From Mycolicibacterium bacteremicum (lineage in GTDB: Bacteria; Actinomycetota; Actinomycetes; Mycobacteriales; Mycobacteriaceae), in assembly GCF_002086115.1 (NCBI RefSeq), contig NZ_MVHJ01000040.1:1-37932 (forward strand): DNA of 37,932 nt, read 5' to 3'. The notes below the pieces were generated by a model. That model ran no database searches. It worked only from the letters and a program-made list of their open reading frames with translations, and was not told the DNA's origin. The position numbers were made by a program, and so were the translations under genes. Shown piece after piece: positions 16,235-24,828 of the stretch. Each line of letters begins with the position of its first letter. The stretch's first letter is position 1.

Positions 16235-17740
16235 TTACCCGCGCGCCGACTCCAGCCGGATCGTCGGGCACGTCAGGCCCGCGGGCAGATGGTGGGTGGC
16301 CACGACGACGGTGCGGTCCGCGGCGAACAGGCCGCCCGGAGTGAGCAGCGCGGTGAGGATGCGGTCACTGTCGGCAGCGTCGAGATGTTCGGTGGGTTCG
16401 TCGAGCAGCACGATCGGGAAGTCGGTGATCAACGCGCGGGCCAGCAGGAGGCGGCGACGCTGCCCCGCGGATACGGCCGCGGCGCCCCCGGTCAGCACGG
16501 TGCCCAGCCCGTCGGGCAGGCCGCCCAGCCAGTCCTCGAGGCCGACGGTACGCAGCGCGGTGCGCAGCTCCGGGTCGGTCGCATCGCCGCGGCCGACCAA
16601 CAGGTTGTCCCGCACCGTGGTGTCGAACAGGTGGGCGTCCTCGGCGAAAAACGCTGCAATGACGGGGTTTTCCGGGTATTCGGCGGCCATGGCCATCAGC
16701 AGCGTGGTCTTGCCGCACCCGCTCGGGCCGATGACGGCCAGGTGGTCGCCACGGTTCAGCGGCACGGTGTCCACCTGCAGGCGGGCACGTTCGGCCGGGT
16801 CCGGGGCGCCGAGGTCGGCCAACCGCTGGGCGGCCAGCTTGGAGCGCACCCACTGTGCGGCGGCCCCGGGCAGCGCGGTGGTGGCCTCGAAGGCCGACAG
16901 CGGCAACAGCATCAGGATGGCCAGCGAGGTGGGCGCCAGGTGATCCGCCAGCAGGATCCCGATGACGACGGCGCCGAGCACCGACACCCCGACGGCCGCC
17001 GTGGACGCCGCGGCCGCCGTCGCCGCCGGAGCGGCCGCGGCATCCTGGGCGGCGCCCAGTTCACGGTGCTCCCGCCCGGCCTCGGCGATGACATCGTCGA
17101 GCCGGCCGGCGACGCGTAGCTCGGCGGCGTGCTCGAGGGCGACCAGGGTGGCGGTGTCGCGTGAGCTGTGATGACGGGTGGCCAGCAGCTCGGTGGCTTC
17201 GGCCGCCCGCGCCGCCAGCGCCGGCGCCAACACCCCGGCGATCAGCAGGCCGGCCGCCAGCACCACCGCCGCCGCCGGCGAGATCACCGCGATGATGCCG
17301 ACCGCGGCCACCGACAGCACGGCGGCGACGCACACCGGCAGCACCGCGCGCACCAGGACATCGGCCAGTTCGTCGACGGAGGTACCGACGCGCGCCACCA
17401 GATCGCCGCTGTGCAACCGCAGTACGGACTCCGGCGGCTGCGCGACGAGCCGGCGGTACAGACCGACCCTGGCCTGGCCCGCGGCGCGCAGCGCGGTGTC
17501 GTGGATGGCCAGCCGCTCGCAATAGCTGAAGACGCCGCGCGAGATCCCCAGCGCCCGGACGGCCACCACCGCCACCGTCAGGTCCAGCACCGGCGGCATC
17601 TGCCAGGCCCGGGTGATCAGCCAGGCCGCCACCGCGGCAAGCGCCAGGGCGCTGCCGAGGGCCAGGGTGCCGAACAGCACGGCCAGCAACAGCCGGGGCA
17701 GCCTGGGTCGCAGCAGCGCGATGATCTCACCGATGGTCAT
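16235..17740 (-). CDS. cydC: Cytochrome bd maturation ABC exporter, CydC subunit
   Basis: CydC with CydD forms a heterodimeric ABC exporter needed to assemble cytochrome bd; the E. coli pair exports cysteine and glutathione and may bind haem. The chosen ATG at 17740 gives 501 residues: six transmembrane helices (MTIGEIIALLRPRLPRLLLA onward), then an ABC domain with Walker A (IGPSGCGKTTLL), Walker B (IVLLDEPTEHLD) and the switch His in VVVATHHLP. The signature is VSAGQRRRLLLARA rather than LSGGQ, a mild deviation. The start lies inside the end of cydD (14-base overlap). The long upstream extension in this frame is inside cydD. Confidence 0.94.
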   Translation of the reverse strand: MTIGEIIALLRPRLPRLLLAVLFGTLALGSALALAAVAAWLITRAWQMPPVLDLTVAVVAVRALGISRGVFSYCERLAIHDTALRAAGQARVGLYRRLVAQPPESVLRLHSGDLVARVGTSVDELADVLVRAVLPVCVAAVLSVAAVGIIAVISPAAAVVLAAGLLIAGVLAPALAARAAEATELLATRHHSSRDTATLVALEHAAELRVAGRLDDVIAEAGREHRELGAAQDAAAAPAATAAAASTAAVGVSVLGAVVIGILLADHLAPTSLAILMLLPLSAFEATTALPGAAAQWVRSKLAAQRLADLGAPDPAERARLQVDTVPLNRGDHLAVIGPSGCGKTTLLMAMAAEYPENPVIAAFFAEDAHLFDTTVRDNLLVGRGDATDPELRTALRTVGLEDWLGGLPDGLGTVLTGGAAAVSAGQRRRLLLARALITDFPIVLLDEPTEHLDAADSDRILTALLTPGGLFAADRTVVVATHHLPAGLTCPTIRLESARG

Positions 17741-19385
17741 CGGCCACCCCCTCCAGCGCGAACACCTGATCCCCGCTGCGCAGCACCGGCATGCGGTGAC
17801 CCACCACCACGACGGTGGCTCCGCTGCGGGCTCGGTCACGGATCGCCACCAGCGCCGCGTCCTCGGCGTCGGCGTCCAGATGCGCGGTCGGCTCGTCGAG
17901 CAGCAGAACCGGTGCCGGTGAGCCCAGTGCCCGGGCCAGCCCGAGGCGCTGACGCTGGCCGAGTGACAGCCCGGTACCGGCCCGTCCGATGACGGTGTCG
18001 AGTCCGTTCGGCAGCATGGCCAGCACGGTGTCGAAACCCGCAGCGCGACAGGCTGCATCGAGATCGGTCAGCGGACCGAACAGCTCCAGGTTGGCCCGCA
18101 CGGTGCCGGGCAGCAACGCCGGGCGCTGCGGCAGCCACGCCACCCGGGTCCACCACTGCGCCAGATCGACCTCGGTGATGTCGATGCCGTCGATGAGCAC
18201 CCGACCGCCGTCGGCGGGCACCAGCCCCAGGATGGCCTGCAGTGCGGTGCTCTTACCGGCGCCGTTGGGTCCGGTCAACACGGTGACCGCGCCGGCCCGG
18301 ATGGAGGCCGACAGGCCGTCCGGTGCGGCACCGTCGCGACCGCGGACCGTGAGCCGCTGCAGCTCGATCTCGATCGCGCCGGCGGTGACGGCCTGCGTCC
18401 CGGCGCGCCGCGCCGGTTCTGCCTCCAGCAGACGCAGCGCCGCCTCGGCGGCGGCCTTGCCGTCCTGGGCGGCGTGAAACTGCACGCCCACGCGGCGCAG
18501 CGGCCAGAACACCTCCGGCGCCAACAGCAGCGCGGTCAGCGCCGCGACCAGGGTCATCTCACCGAACACCAGGCGCAGCCCGACGTTGACCGCGACCAGT
18601 GCGACACCCAGGGTGGCGATCAACTCCAGCACGGCGGCCGACAGGAACGCGATGCGCAGCGTCTCCATCGCCGAACGCCGGTGCGCGGCAGACAGTGTCG
18701 CGATGCGGTCGGCGGGCCCGCCGGCGCGGCCGAGCGCGCGCAGCGTCGGGATCCCGGCCACCAGGTCGAGCAGCCGGGACTGCAGGGTCGTCATGGCGGT
18801 CAGCGCGGCGGCCGACCGCTCGGCGGTCAACTTGCCGATCAGCACCATGAACAACGGGATCAGCGGCAGTGCGACGGCCACCACCACCGCCGCCTGCAGA
18901 TCGGCGACGGCGATCACCACGACCGTTGCCGGCGTGAGGATCCCGGCCAGCACCACGGTGGGCAGGTAGCCGGTGAAGTACGGGCGCAGTCCGTCCAGTC
19001 CGCGGGTCACCACCACGGTGGCCTCGTCGAGCACCTGCGCCCGGCGGTGCGGGGCCATGGCGGTCACAGCCCGCAGCACCCGGGCCGACAGATCCCCGAT
19101 TGCGGCGGTCGCGGCGCGTTGGCTCAGACCGGCCTGACGTCGTTGCGCGACAACCCGGACGATCCACAGCGCGGCCAACACCGTCAGCTGGGTGCGCCAA
19201 TGATCGAAGGTGCGGGTGGTCGGGTCGGTGATGACACCGGCCACGATGTGCGCCAGCACCCAGGCGGCCGCGACGGTGGCCGCCGCGAGCACGCTGCCGT
19301 AGGCCGCCATCGCCATGAGGTAGCGGCGCATGCCCGCGTGTTCGAGGGCGGGCGGGAGGCCCGCCATGGTGGATCGGGGTGTCAT
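17727..19385 (-). CDS. cydD: Cytochrome bd maturation ABC exporter, CydD subunit
   Basis: This is the partner of CydC, 552 residues from the ATG at 19385. That ATG overlaps the cydB stop as ATGA. The membrane domain has six helices (MRRYLMAMAAYGSVLAAATVA onward, with the cytoplasmic RVVAQRRQAGLSQRAAT loop). The ABC domain has Walker A (LTGPNGAGKSTAL), the signature LSLGQRQRLGLARAL and Walker B (VLLLDEPTAHLD). The 283 codons of open frame above this start are inside cydB in another frame and are not coding. The gene order A-B-D-C is that of mycobacteria and other actinobacteria. Confidence 0.95.
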   Translation of the reverse strand: MTPRSTMAGLPPALEHAGMRRYLMAMAAYGSVLAAATVAAAWVLAHIVAGVITDPTTRTFDHWRTQLTVLAALWIVRVVAQRRQAGLSQRAATAAIGDLSARVLRAVTAMAPHRRAQVLDEATVVVTRGLDGLRPYFTGYLPTVVLAGILTPATVVVIAVADLQAAVVVAVALPLIPLFMVLIGKLTAERSAAALTAMTTLQSRLLDLVAGIPTLRALGRAGGPADRIATLSAAHRRSAMETLRIAFLSAAVLELIATLGVALVAVNVGLRLVFGEMTLVAALTALLLAPEVFWPLRRVGVQFHAAQDGKAAAEAALRLLEAEPARRAGTQAVTAGAIEIELQRLTVRGRDGAAPDGLSASIRAGAVTVLTGPNGAGKSTALQAILGLVPADGGRVLIDGIDITEVDLAQWWTRVAWLPQRPALLPGTVRANLELFGPLTDLDAACRAAGFDTVLAMLPNGLDTVIGRAGTGLSLGQRQRLGLARALGSPAPVLLLDEPTAHLDADAEDAALVAIRDRARSGATVVVVGHRMPVLRSGDQVFALEGVADDHR

Positions 19386-20452
19386 GGCATGCGCGGTGAC
19401 AATCCCGCGGGGTCGGGGATCCGCTCGGCCGAGATGCGTTGCCGGAAAACCCAGTACGTCCAGCCCTGGTACGCCAGCACCAGCGGTGTGACGATCAGCG
19501 CGGCCCAGGTCATGATCTTGAGCGTGTACGGCGTCGAGGACGCGTTGCGGATCGTCAGGCTCCACGCCGGGTCCAGCGTCGAGGGGATCAGGTTGGGGTA
19601 CAGGCAGCCGAAGATCAGCGTCACCACGGCGATCACCACGACGGTGGTCATCGCGAAGGACCACCCGTCCCCGCCGTCGCTGAGCACGAGCATCACGACA
19701 CTGAGCTGGCAGACCACCGCGACGCCGAGCACCAGCCAGGTCCAGTCGGTGCCGTAGGACAGCTGGGTCCACAGACCGAAGGTGGCCAGCACCGCCGTCA
19801 CCGGCAGCGCCAGTCGGGCGGCGTAGCGCCGGGCGTCGGTCCGCACGGAGCCTTCGGTTTTCAGTGCGATGAACACCGCACCGTGCAGGAGGAACAGCCC
19901 GCATGTCGACAGCCCGCCGAGCACCGTGTACGGGTTGAGCACATCGGACAGGCCCAGGTCGATCTGGTGGTCGGCGTCGACGGGTAGCCCGCGCAGCAGG
20001 GCGGCGAACACCACGCCCCACAGCAGCGCCGGAACCCAGGAGCCGACGGCGATGCCGATATCGGCCCACCGGCGCCACTGCGGATCGTCGACCTTGCCGC
20101 GCCACTCGATCGCGCAGATGCGCACGATCATCGAGAACAGGATGGCCAGCAGCGGAAGGTAGAGCCCCGAGAACATGGTGGCGTACATGCCGGGGAAAGC
20201 CGCGAACATCGCGCCGCCCGCGGTGATCAGCCACACCTCGTTACCGTCCCAGACGGGACCGATGGTGTTGAGCACCGCGCGCCGGTGCTTCTCCGGATCG
20301 CCGTGTCTGCCCGTCGTCTCGCTCACCCGGGCCGATCCCGCGCGGCCCAGCGGCGCCATCAGCATGCCGACGCCGAAGTCGAAGCCCTCCAACACCAGGA
20401 AGCCGACGAACAGCACCGCCAGGGTGATGAACCAGAAGATCTGAAGGTCCAT
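19382..20452 (-). CDS. cydB: Cytochrome bd ubiquinol/menaquinol oxidase subunit II
   Basis: CydB is the structural partner of CydA in cytochrome bd oxidase, which reduces oxygen with high affinity and does not pump protons. The 356-residue protein starts MDLQIFWFITLAVLFVGFLVLEGFDFGVGM, a clear CydB N-terminus with the acidic residues of the proton path. About eight or nine hydrophobic helices follow, with the GTVWDGNEVW-like element here reading IGPVWDGNEVWLITAGG. A good GGGAGG ribosome site precedes the ATG, 11 bases after the cydA stop. Downstream it overlaps cydD by ATGA. Confidence 0.96.
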   Translation of the reverse strand: MDLQIFWFITLAVLFVGFLVLEGFDFGVGMLMAPLGRAGSARVSETTGRHGDPEKHRRAVLNTIGPVWDGNEVWLITAGGAMFAAFPGMYATMFSGLYLPLLAILFSMIVRICAIEWRGKVDDPQWRRWADIGIAVGSWVPALLWGVVFAALLRGLPVDADHQIDLGLSDVLNPYTVLGGLSTCGLFLLHGAVFIALKTEGSVRTDARRYAARLALPVTAVLATFGLWTQLSYGTDWTWLVLGVAVVCQLSVVMLVLSDGGDGWSFAMTTVVVIAVVTLIFGCLYPNLIPSTLDPAWSLTIRNASSTPYTLKIMTWAALIVTPLVLAYQGWTYWVFRQRISAERIPDPAGLSPRMP

Positions 20453-20463
20453 GGCGCGCCTCC

Positions 20464-21912
20464 CTAGTACGCGAACGAGAGTGGTTTGACCTCGTCCTCG
20501 CCCGGTGGTGTCGGCGGGATGGGTTCGGTGTCGTGCTCCAACGGGCCTTCGACGACGTAGCGCCGGATCAGCCAGAACCAGATGACCGCGAGCACGGCGT
20601 AGATCGCGGTGAAAACGATCAGCGAGGTCAGCACCGTGGCCACCGAATGTCCTGAGACACCCTGGGACACGGTCAGTCTCAATACCGGATCACCGGTCGG
20701 GTTCGGTGCCACCACCCAGGGTTGGCGGCCCATCTCGGTGAAGATCCAGCCCGCGCTGTTGGCCAGGAACGGGGTGGGCAGGGTGAGCAGCGCGAACGTG
20801 CCGAACCAGCGCTGTCGGGGGATCCGGCCGCCCCGGGTCAGCCAGAGCGCGGTGATCGCGAAGAGCATGGGCACCGCGAGGAACCCGATCATGGCGCGGA
20901 ACGACCAGTAGGTCACGAACAGGTTGGGCCGGTAGTCGCCGGGGCCGAACTTCTGCTCGTACTCGGCCTGCAGGTCCTGCACGCCCTGCAGTTCGACGCC
21001 GCTGAACCTGCCCTCGGCGAGGAACGGCAGCACATAGGGCACCTCGATCAGATGCACGACGCTGTCGCAGTTGTTGTGGGTCCCGACGGTGAGCACCGAG
21101 AAATCCGGGTCGGTCTCGGTGTGGCACAGCGATTCTGCGGAGGCCATCTTCATCGGCTGCTGTTCGAACATCAGCTTGCCCTGCACGTCACCGGTGTAGG
21201 TCAGGGCGGCCGCCGACGCGAATGCGACCAGGCAACCCAGGATCGCCGCCGGACGGTGCATGGTGCGGGCGTCGGGGCCGTCGGGGTTGCGCACCATCCA
21301 CCACGCACAGACGCCCGCGACGAAGGTGCCGGCCACCAGGAAGGCGCCCGCCACGGCATGCGGGAACGCCGCGAGTGCGGTGTTGTTGGTGAACAGTTCG
21401 GTGATGCTGGTCAGTTCGGCACGGCCGGTCTCGGGGTTGTAGCGCGCACCGACCGGGTGCTGCATGAAGGAGTTGGCCGCGATGATGAAGTAGGCCGAGG
21501 CGTTGACCGCCAGCGCCACGATCCAGATGCAGGCCAGGTGAACAAGCCTCGGCAGGCGGGTCCAGCCGAAGATCCACAGTCCGAGGAACGTGGATTCGAA
21601 GAAGAACGCGATCAGTCCCTCCATCGCCAGCGGGGCGCCGAAGACGTCGCCGACGAAGCGGGAGTATTCGCTCCAGTTCATCCCGAACTGGAATTCCTGG
21701 ACGATGCCGGTGGCCACGCCGAGGGCGAAGTTGATGAGGAAGAGCTTGCCGAAGAACCGGGTGAGCCGGTACCAGGCGGTGTTGTCGGTGATCACCCAGA
21801 TCGTCTGGAACACCGCGATCAGCGGTGCCAGGCCGATCGTGAGTGGCACGAAGATGAAGTGGTAGACGGTGGTGATCCCGAACTGCCACCGTGCGACGTC
21901 GAGCGCTTCCAT
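20464..21912 (-). CDS. cydA: Cytochrome bd oxidase subunit I
   Basis: CydA carries haems b558, b595 and d and the quinol site. I chose the ATG at 21912 (482 residues) because GAGAAG lies 9 bases before it; GTG at 21918 and TTG at 21921 are alternatives. Ligand residues match E. coli with an offset of one: H18, E98, E106 and H185. The Q-loop is the short actinobacterial type and has C263 and C282. Their 19-residue spacing is that of the disulfide reported in mycobacterial bd structures (C266-C285, from memory), so this feature is present here. The C-terminal tail is acidic and Pro-rich. First gene of the cydABDC operon. Confidence 0.96.
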   Translation of the reverse strand: MEALDVARWQFGITTVYHFIFVPLTIGLAPLIAVFQTIWVITDNTAWYRLTRFFGKLFLINFALGVATGIVQEFQFGMNWSEYSRFVGDVFGAPLAMEGLIAFFFESTFLGLWIFGWTRLPRLVHLACIWIVALAVNASAYFIIAANSFMQHPVGARYNPETGRAELTSITELFTNNTALAAFPHAVAGAFLVAGTFVAGVCAWWMVRNPDGPDARTMHRPAAILGCLVAFASAAALTYTGDVQGKLMFEQQPMKMASAESLCHTETDPDFSVLTVGTHNNCDSVVHLIEVPYVLPFLAEGRFSGVELQGVQDLQAEYEQKFGPGDYRPNLFVTYWSFRAMIGFLAVPMLFAITALWLTRGGRIPRQRWFGTFALLTLPTPFLANSAGWIFTEMGRQPWVVAPNPTGDPVLRLTVSQGVSGHSVATVLTSLIVFTAIYAVLAVIWFWLIRRYVVEGPLEHDTEPIPPTPPGEDEVKPLSFAY

Positions 21913-21935
21913 GTGCACCAACTTCTCGGCTGCGG

Positions 21936-21955
21936 GTCGAGCCCCTTTGCTCGAC
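21936..21955 (-). promoter_or_regulatory. Perfect 7-bp inverted repeat in the cydA leader
   Basis: GTCGAGC (21936-21942) and GCTCGAC (21949-21955) are perfect arms around a 6-base loop. The repeat lies between the predicted transcription start (near 21957) and the cydA ribosome site, so it would form the 5' end of the mRNA, or act as an operator at +1. Confidence 0.5.
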
Positions 21956-21963
21956 TACGACAG

Positions 21964-21969
21964 AGTGTA
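21964..21969 (-). promoter_or_regulatory. Candidate -10 of the cyd operon
   Basis: Read on the minus strand this is TACACT, a good mycobacterial -10, about 52 bases before the cydA ATG. It sits inside a smaller dyad, ACTAC (21954-21958) and GTAGT (21967-21971). I see no clear -35 and no CRP consensus here, although cyd genes are CRP-controlled in M. smegmatis according to the literature I recall. Confidence 0.45.
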
Positions 21970-22013
21970 GTAGTGCCGCCGCCCCGGTGCGCGCAATCGT
22001 GTCGCGGATTACG

Positions 22014-22691
22014 TCAGCTGGTGGGTGGATCCGTCGCCGGGGCCGGTTCGGTGGACGTGGCCGGGGTCGCCGGGGTCGCCGGCGTCGCGGGAGCCGTGGT
22101 GGCGGCGGGTACCGGGGCGTCCGGGGACACGCCGGCGGTCGGCTTGCGCGATGTGGACCGGATCCCGAAGGCGGTGACGATCTCCATGACGCCGATGACG
22201 ATGAGCCAGATGCCGGTGACCAGGGCCAGCGTGCCGATCGACTCGAACGGCGAGGCCAGCACCACGATGCCCGCGATCAGGCTGATGACACCGAGGAAGA
22301 TGTTCCAGCCGCGGCCGGGCAGGGTCGGGTCGCTGATCGCCGACACCGCCGTTGCCACACCCCGGAAGATGAACCCGATGCCGATCCAGATGGCCAACAG
22401 CAGCACCGCGCTGCCGAGTTGGCGGAACGCCAGCACGGCCAGCACCACCGAGGCGGCCCCGCTGATGAACAGCAACACCCGGCCACCGGCGGACACGTGC
22501 AGGCTGAACGCGAACATTACCTGGGCGATACCGGTCACCAGCAGGTAAGCGCCGAAGAAGATGGCCGCCACCAGCACCGAGATACCCGGCCAGGCCACCA
22601 CGGCAATGCCGAGCCCGGCCGCCAGAACGCCCGAGATCAGGGTCGTTTTCCACAGGTGCTGCAACAGGCTTGGGGGAGCGGGGGTTTGCAT
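22014..22691 (-). CDS. HdeD/DUF308-family membrane protein
   Basis: This 225-residue protein has three pairs of hydrophobic helices in the pattern of the HdeD (DUF308) family: LISGVLAAGLGIAVVAWPGISV, VMFAFSLHVSAGGRVLLFISG, then RGWNIFLGVISLIAGIVVLASP. Such proteins are linked to acid or membrane stress in E. coli, but the activity is unknown. The last 50 residues are a Pro/Ala/Thr-rich tail with PATPATPATPAT repeats. The ATG at 22691 has no ribosome site and AACACT lies 6 bases upstream, so it may be leaderless; a GTG at 22709 is possible. It holds the position of Rv1624c next to cydA. Confidence 0.87.
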   Translation of the reverse strand: MQTPAPPSLLQHLWKTTLISGVLAAGLGIAVVAWPGISVLVAAIFFGAYLLVTGIAQVMFAFSLHVSAGGRVLLFISGAASVVLAVLAFRQLGSAVLLLAIWIGIGFIFRGVATAVSAISDPTLPGRGWNIFLGVISLIAGIVVLASPFESIGTLALVTGIWLIVIGVMEIVTAFGIRSTSRKPTAGVSPDAPVPAATTAPATPATPATPATSTEPAPATDPPTS

Positions 22692-22809
22692 GCGGTGAGT
22701 GTTGCACACGGGCCACCCGGCCCGCCCTCATATCGACCTTCGTCGACACGTGCCCCGGGCAGCGAAACCCCGGCGCCACCGGCCAGATCCCTGTTCGGCT
22801 GACCCTCAC

Positions 22810-22836
22810 GTTACGGCTCCACTACTGTTCCGTTAC
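22810..22836 (-). promoter_or_regulatory. GlnR-like repeat array upstream of the amino-acid transporter
   Basis: On the minus strand the sequence reads GTAAC-N6-GTAGT-N6-GTAAC, three pentamers at an exact 11-base period. This resembles the actinobacterial GlnR box (GTNAC-N6-GAAAC type). It lies about 100 bases before an amino-acid uptake operon, where nitrogen control would make sense. The middle element is imperfect. Confidence 0.35.
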
Positions 22837-22852
22837 CGGCGCTGCGCGCCGG
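22836..22852 (+). promoter_or_regulatory. Short GC-rich hairpin upstream of the transporter operon
   Basis: CCGGCGC and GCGCCGG form a perfect 7-bp stem with the loop TGC. It directly follows the GlnR-like array. There is no T-run after it, so it is not a classic terminator; it could be an operator or a leader structure. Confidence 0.35.
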
Positions 22853-22934
22853 ATCATCGGTCGTTAACGTCTTCGGCTGGAGCTGTCGACGGACCAGACC
22901 GTGACGGCTCGGCAACAGAAAGTAGAGGCATACC

Positions 22935-23870
22935 GTGTTGGGTGGAATCCAAGACCGCCGGACCAATATTTCGCGCGCCGCGACGATCCGGCGGCTGGCG
23001 GTGGTGTTCGTCGCGTCGGGCGCCCTGGCCCTGTCGGGTTGTTCGAGCTCGGAACCGAGCGGTGGTGACGAGTCCCCCACGGCGGCCGCGCCCGCCGAGA
23101 AGGTGGAAGAGATCGCCAACACCGTCCCAGAGGCGATCAAGGCCTCGGGCAAGTTGATCGTGGGGGTCAACATTCCCTACGCGCCGAACGAGTTCAAGGA
23201 CGAGACGGGCAAGATCGTCGGCTTCGACGTCGACCTGATGAACGCGGTCGCCGGCACGCTCGGCCTGCAGCCCGAGTACCGCGAGGCCGACTTCGCGAAG
23301 ATCATCCCGTCGATCCAGGGCGGCACGTTCAACGTCGGCATGTCGTCGTTCACCGACAGCAAGGAACGCGAGCAGCAGGTCGACTTCGTCACCTACTTCT
23401 CCGCGGGCACGCTGTGGGCCCAGCCCGCCGGCGGCTCGATCAATCCGGAGGACGCCTGCGGTAAGAAGGTGGCCGTGCAGGCCACCACCGTCCAGGAGAC
23501 CGACGAACTGCCCGCGCGCAGCAAGAAGTGCACCGACGAGGGCAAGCCCGCGATCGAGATCATCCCCTTCGACAGCCAGGACGCCGCCACCAACGCCGTC
23601 GTGCTCGGCCAGGCCGACGCCATGTCAGCGGATTCGCCGGTGACGCTGTACGCGATCAAGCAGACCAACGGCAAGCTGGAGCAGGCCGGCGAGACGTTCG
23701 ATTCCGCGCCGTACGGTTGGCCGGTCGAGAAGGGTTCACCGCTGGCGCAGTCCCTGCTGCAGGCCCTCGAGCACCTGATCGAGAACGGCAAGTACAAGGA
23801 GATCGCCGCGAACTGGGGTCTTGAGGAAGGCATGATCGACAAGCCGGTCATCAACGGCGCGGTCTCCTAG
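22935..23870 (+). CDS. Amino-acid ABC transporter substrate-binding lipoprotein (family 3)
   Basis: This is a 311-residue extracytoplasmic solute-binding protein. The N-terminus is a lipoprotein signal: basic residues, a hydrophobic core, and the lipobox LSGC with Cys36 as the lipid site. A short Ser/Pro linker leads to a family 3 binding domain (GKLIVGVNIPYAPNEF, IVGFDVDLMNAVAGTLGL, FTDSKEREQQVDFV), typical of polar amino acid receptors such as GlnH. The GTG at 22935 has AGAGG about 7 bases before it. It is the first gene of an operon with a permease, an ATPase and a two-component system. The exact amino acid cannot be told. Confidence 0.92.
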   Translation: MLGGIQDRRTNISRAATIRRLAVVFVASGALALSGCSSSEPSGGDESPTAAAPAEKVEEIANTVPEAIKASGKLIVGVNIPYAPNEFKDETGKIVGFDVDLMNAVAGTLGLQPEYREADFAKIIPSIQGGTFNVGMSSFTDSKEREQQVDFVTYFSAGTLWAQPAGGSINPEDACGKKVAVQATTVQETDELPARSKKCTDEGKPAIEIIPFDSQDAATNAVVLGQADAMSADSPVTLYAIKQTNGKLEQAGETFDSAPYGWPVEKGSPLAQSLLQALEHLIENGKYKEIAANWGLEEGMIDKPVINGAVS

Positions 23871-23901
23871 CGTTATCGAGACACAGGGGTAATCGACACA
23901 T

Positions 23902-24828
23902 ATGAGTGATGCCGGCTCGCCGTCACCGTCCACGCCACCCGAAGCGATCGACGCCGTACCGCTGCGTCATCCCTGGCGGTGGGTGGCGGCGGCCGTCATC
24001 ATCGTCATCGTCGGCCTGTTCCTCTACGGAGCCGCCACCAACCCGGCCTACGGGTGGTCGACGTTTCTGGAGTACCTCTTCAACGAACGGATCTTGCTGG
24101 GCGTCGCGAACACCCTGCAGCTGACGGTCTATTCGATGGTCATCGGGATCGTGCTCGGCGTGATCCTGACGATCATGAGGTTGTCGGACAACTTCGTGCT
24201 CAGCGCCGTGGCCTGGGTGTTCCTCTGGATCTTCCGTGGCACGCCGGTGTACGTGCAGCTGGCGTTCTGGGGCCTGATGCCCACGATCTATCAGAAGATC
24301 CAGCTCGGCGTGCCGTTCGGCCCGTCGTTCTTCCACGTCGATCTGCAGAACCTGTCCTTCCCGTTCGCGCTGGCCGTGATCGGGTTGGCACTCAACGAGG
24401 CGGCCTATATGGCCGAGATCGTCCGAGCCGGCATCACCTCGGTTCCGGAGGGGCAGCTGGAGGCCTCGACCGCGCTGGGTATGTCGTGGGGGCTGGCCAT
24501 GCGCCGCACGGTGCTGCCTCAGGCGATGCGGGTGATCATTCCGCCGACCGGTAACGAGGTCATCAGCCTGCTGAAGACCACATCGCTGGTGACCGCGGTG
24601 CCCTACGCCTTCGACCTGTACAGCATCGCCACCCGTGAGATCGCCGCCCGCATCTTCGAACCGGTGCCGCTGCTGCTGGTGGCCGCCACGTGGTACCTGG
24701 TGATCACCAGCATCCTGATGGTCGGCCAGTTCTACCTGGAGCGCTACTTCTCCCGGGGCGCATCGCGCAAGCTGAGTCCCAAGCAACTAGAGGCGCTGGC
24801 CAAGGCGCAGATTGGTACGACGGCGTGA
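23902..24828 (+). CDS. Amino-acid ABC transporter permease (HisM/GlnP family)
   Basis: This is a 308-residue inner-membrane permease. After a Pro-rich N-terminal tail there is one helix (WVAAAVIIVIVGLFLYG), a loop, and the five-helix family domain beginning GVANTLQLTVYSMVIGIVLG. The cytoplasmic EAA loop is LNEAAYMAEIVRAGITSVPEGQLEA, which contacts the ATPase. It follows the binding lipoprotein by 31 bases and its stop overlaps the GTG of the ATPase gene (GTGA). A single permease gene means the transporter is probably a homodimer. Confidence 0.93.
   Translation: MSDAGSPSPSTPPEAIDAVPLRHPWRWVAAAVIIVIVGLFLYGAATNPAYGWSTFLEYLFNERILLGVANTLQLTVYSMVIGIVLGVILTIMRLSDNFVLSAVAWVFLWIFRGTPVYVQLAFWGLMPTIYQKIQLGVPFGPSFFHVDLQNLSFPFALAVIGLALNEAAYMAEIVRAGITSVPEGQLEASTALGMSWGLAMRRTVLPQAMRVIIPPTGNEVISLLKTTSLVTAVPYAFDLYSIATREIAARIFEPVPLLLVAATWYLVITSILMVGQFYLERYFSRGASRKLSPKQLEALAKAQIGTTA

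Noticed and set aside
17741..18058. N-terminal extension of CydC up to 18058
   Set aside because: These codons are within cydD in another frame; the CydC-like sequence begins at the ATG at 17740.
21957..22013. CRP box before cydA
   Set aside because: I looked for TGTGA-N6-TCACA because cyd is CRP-controlled in M. smegmatis, but no site with acceptable matches is visible in this gap.
20722..22548. 608-residue open frame on the plus strand across cydA and the HdeD gene
   Set aside because: It covers two good minus-strand genes and shows no domain.
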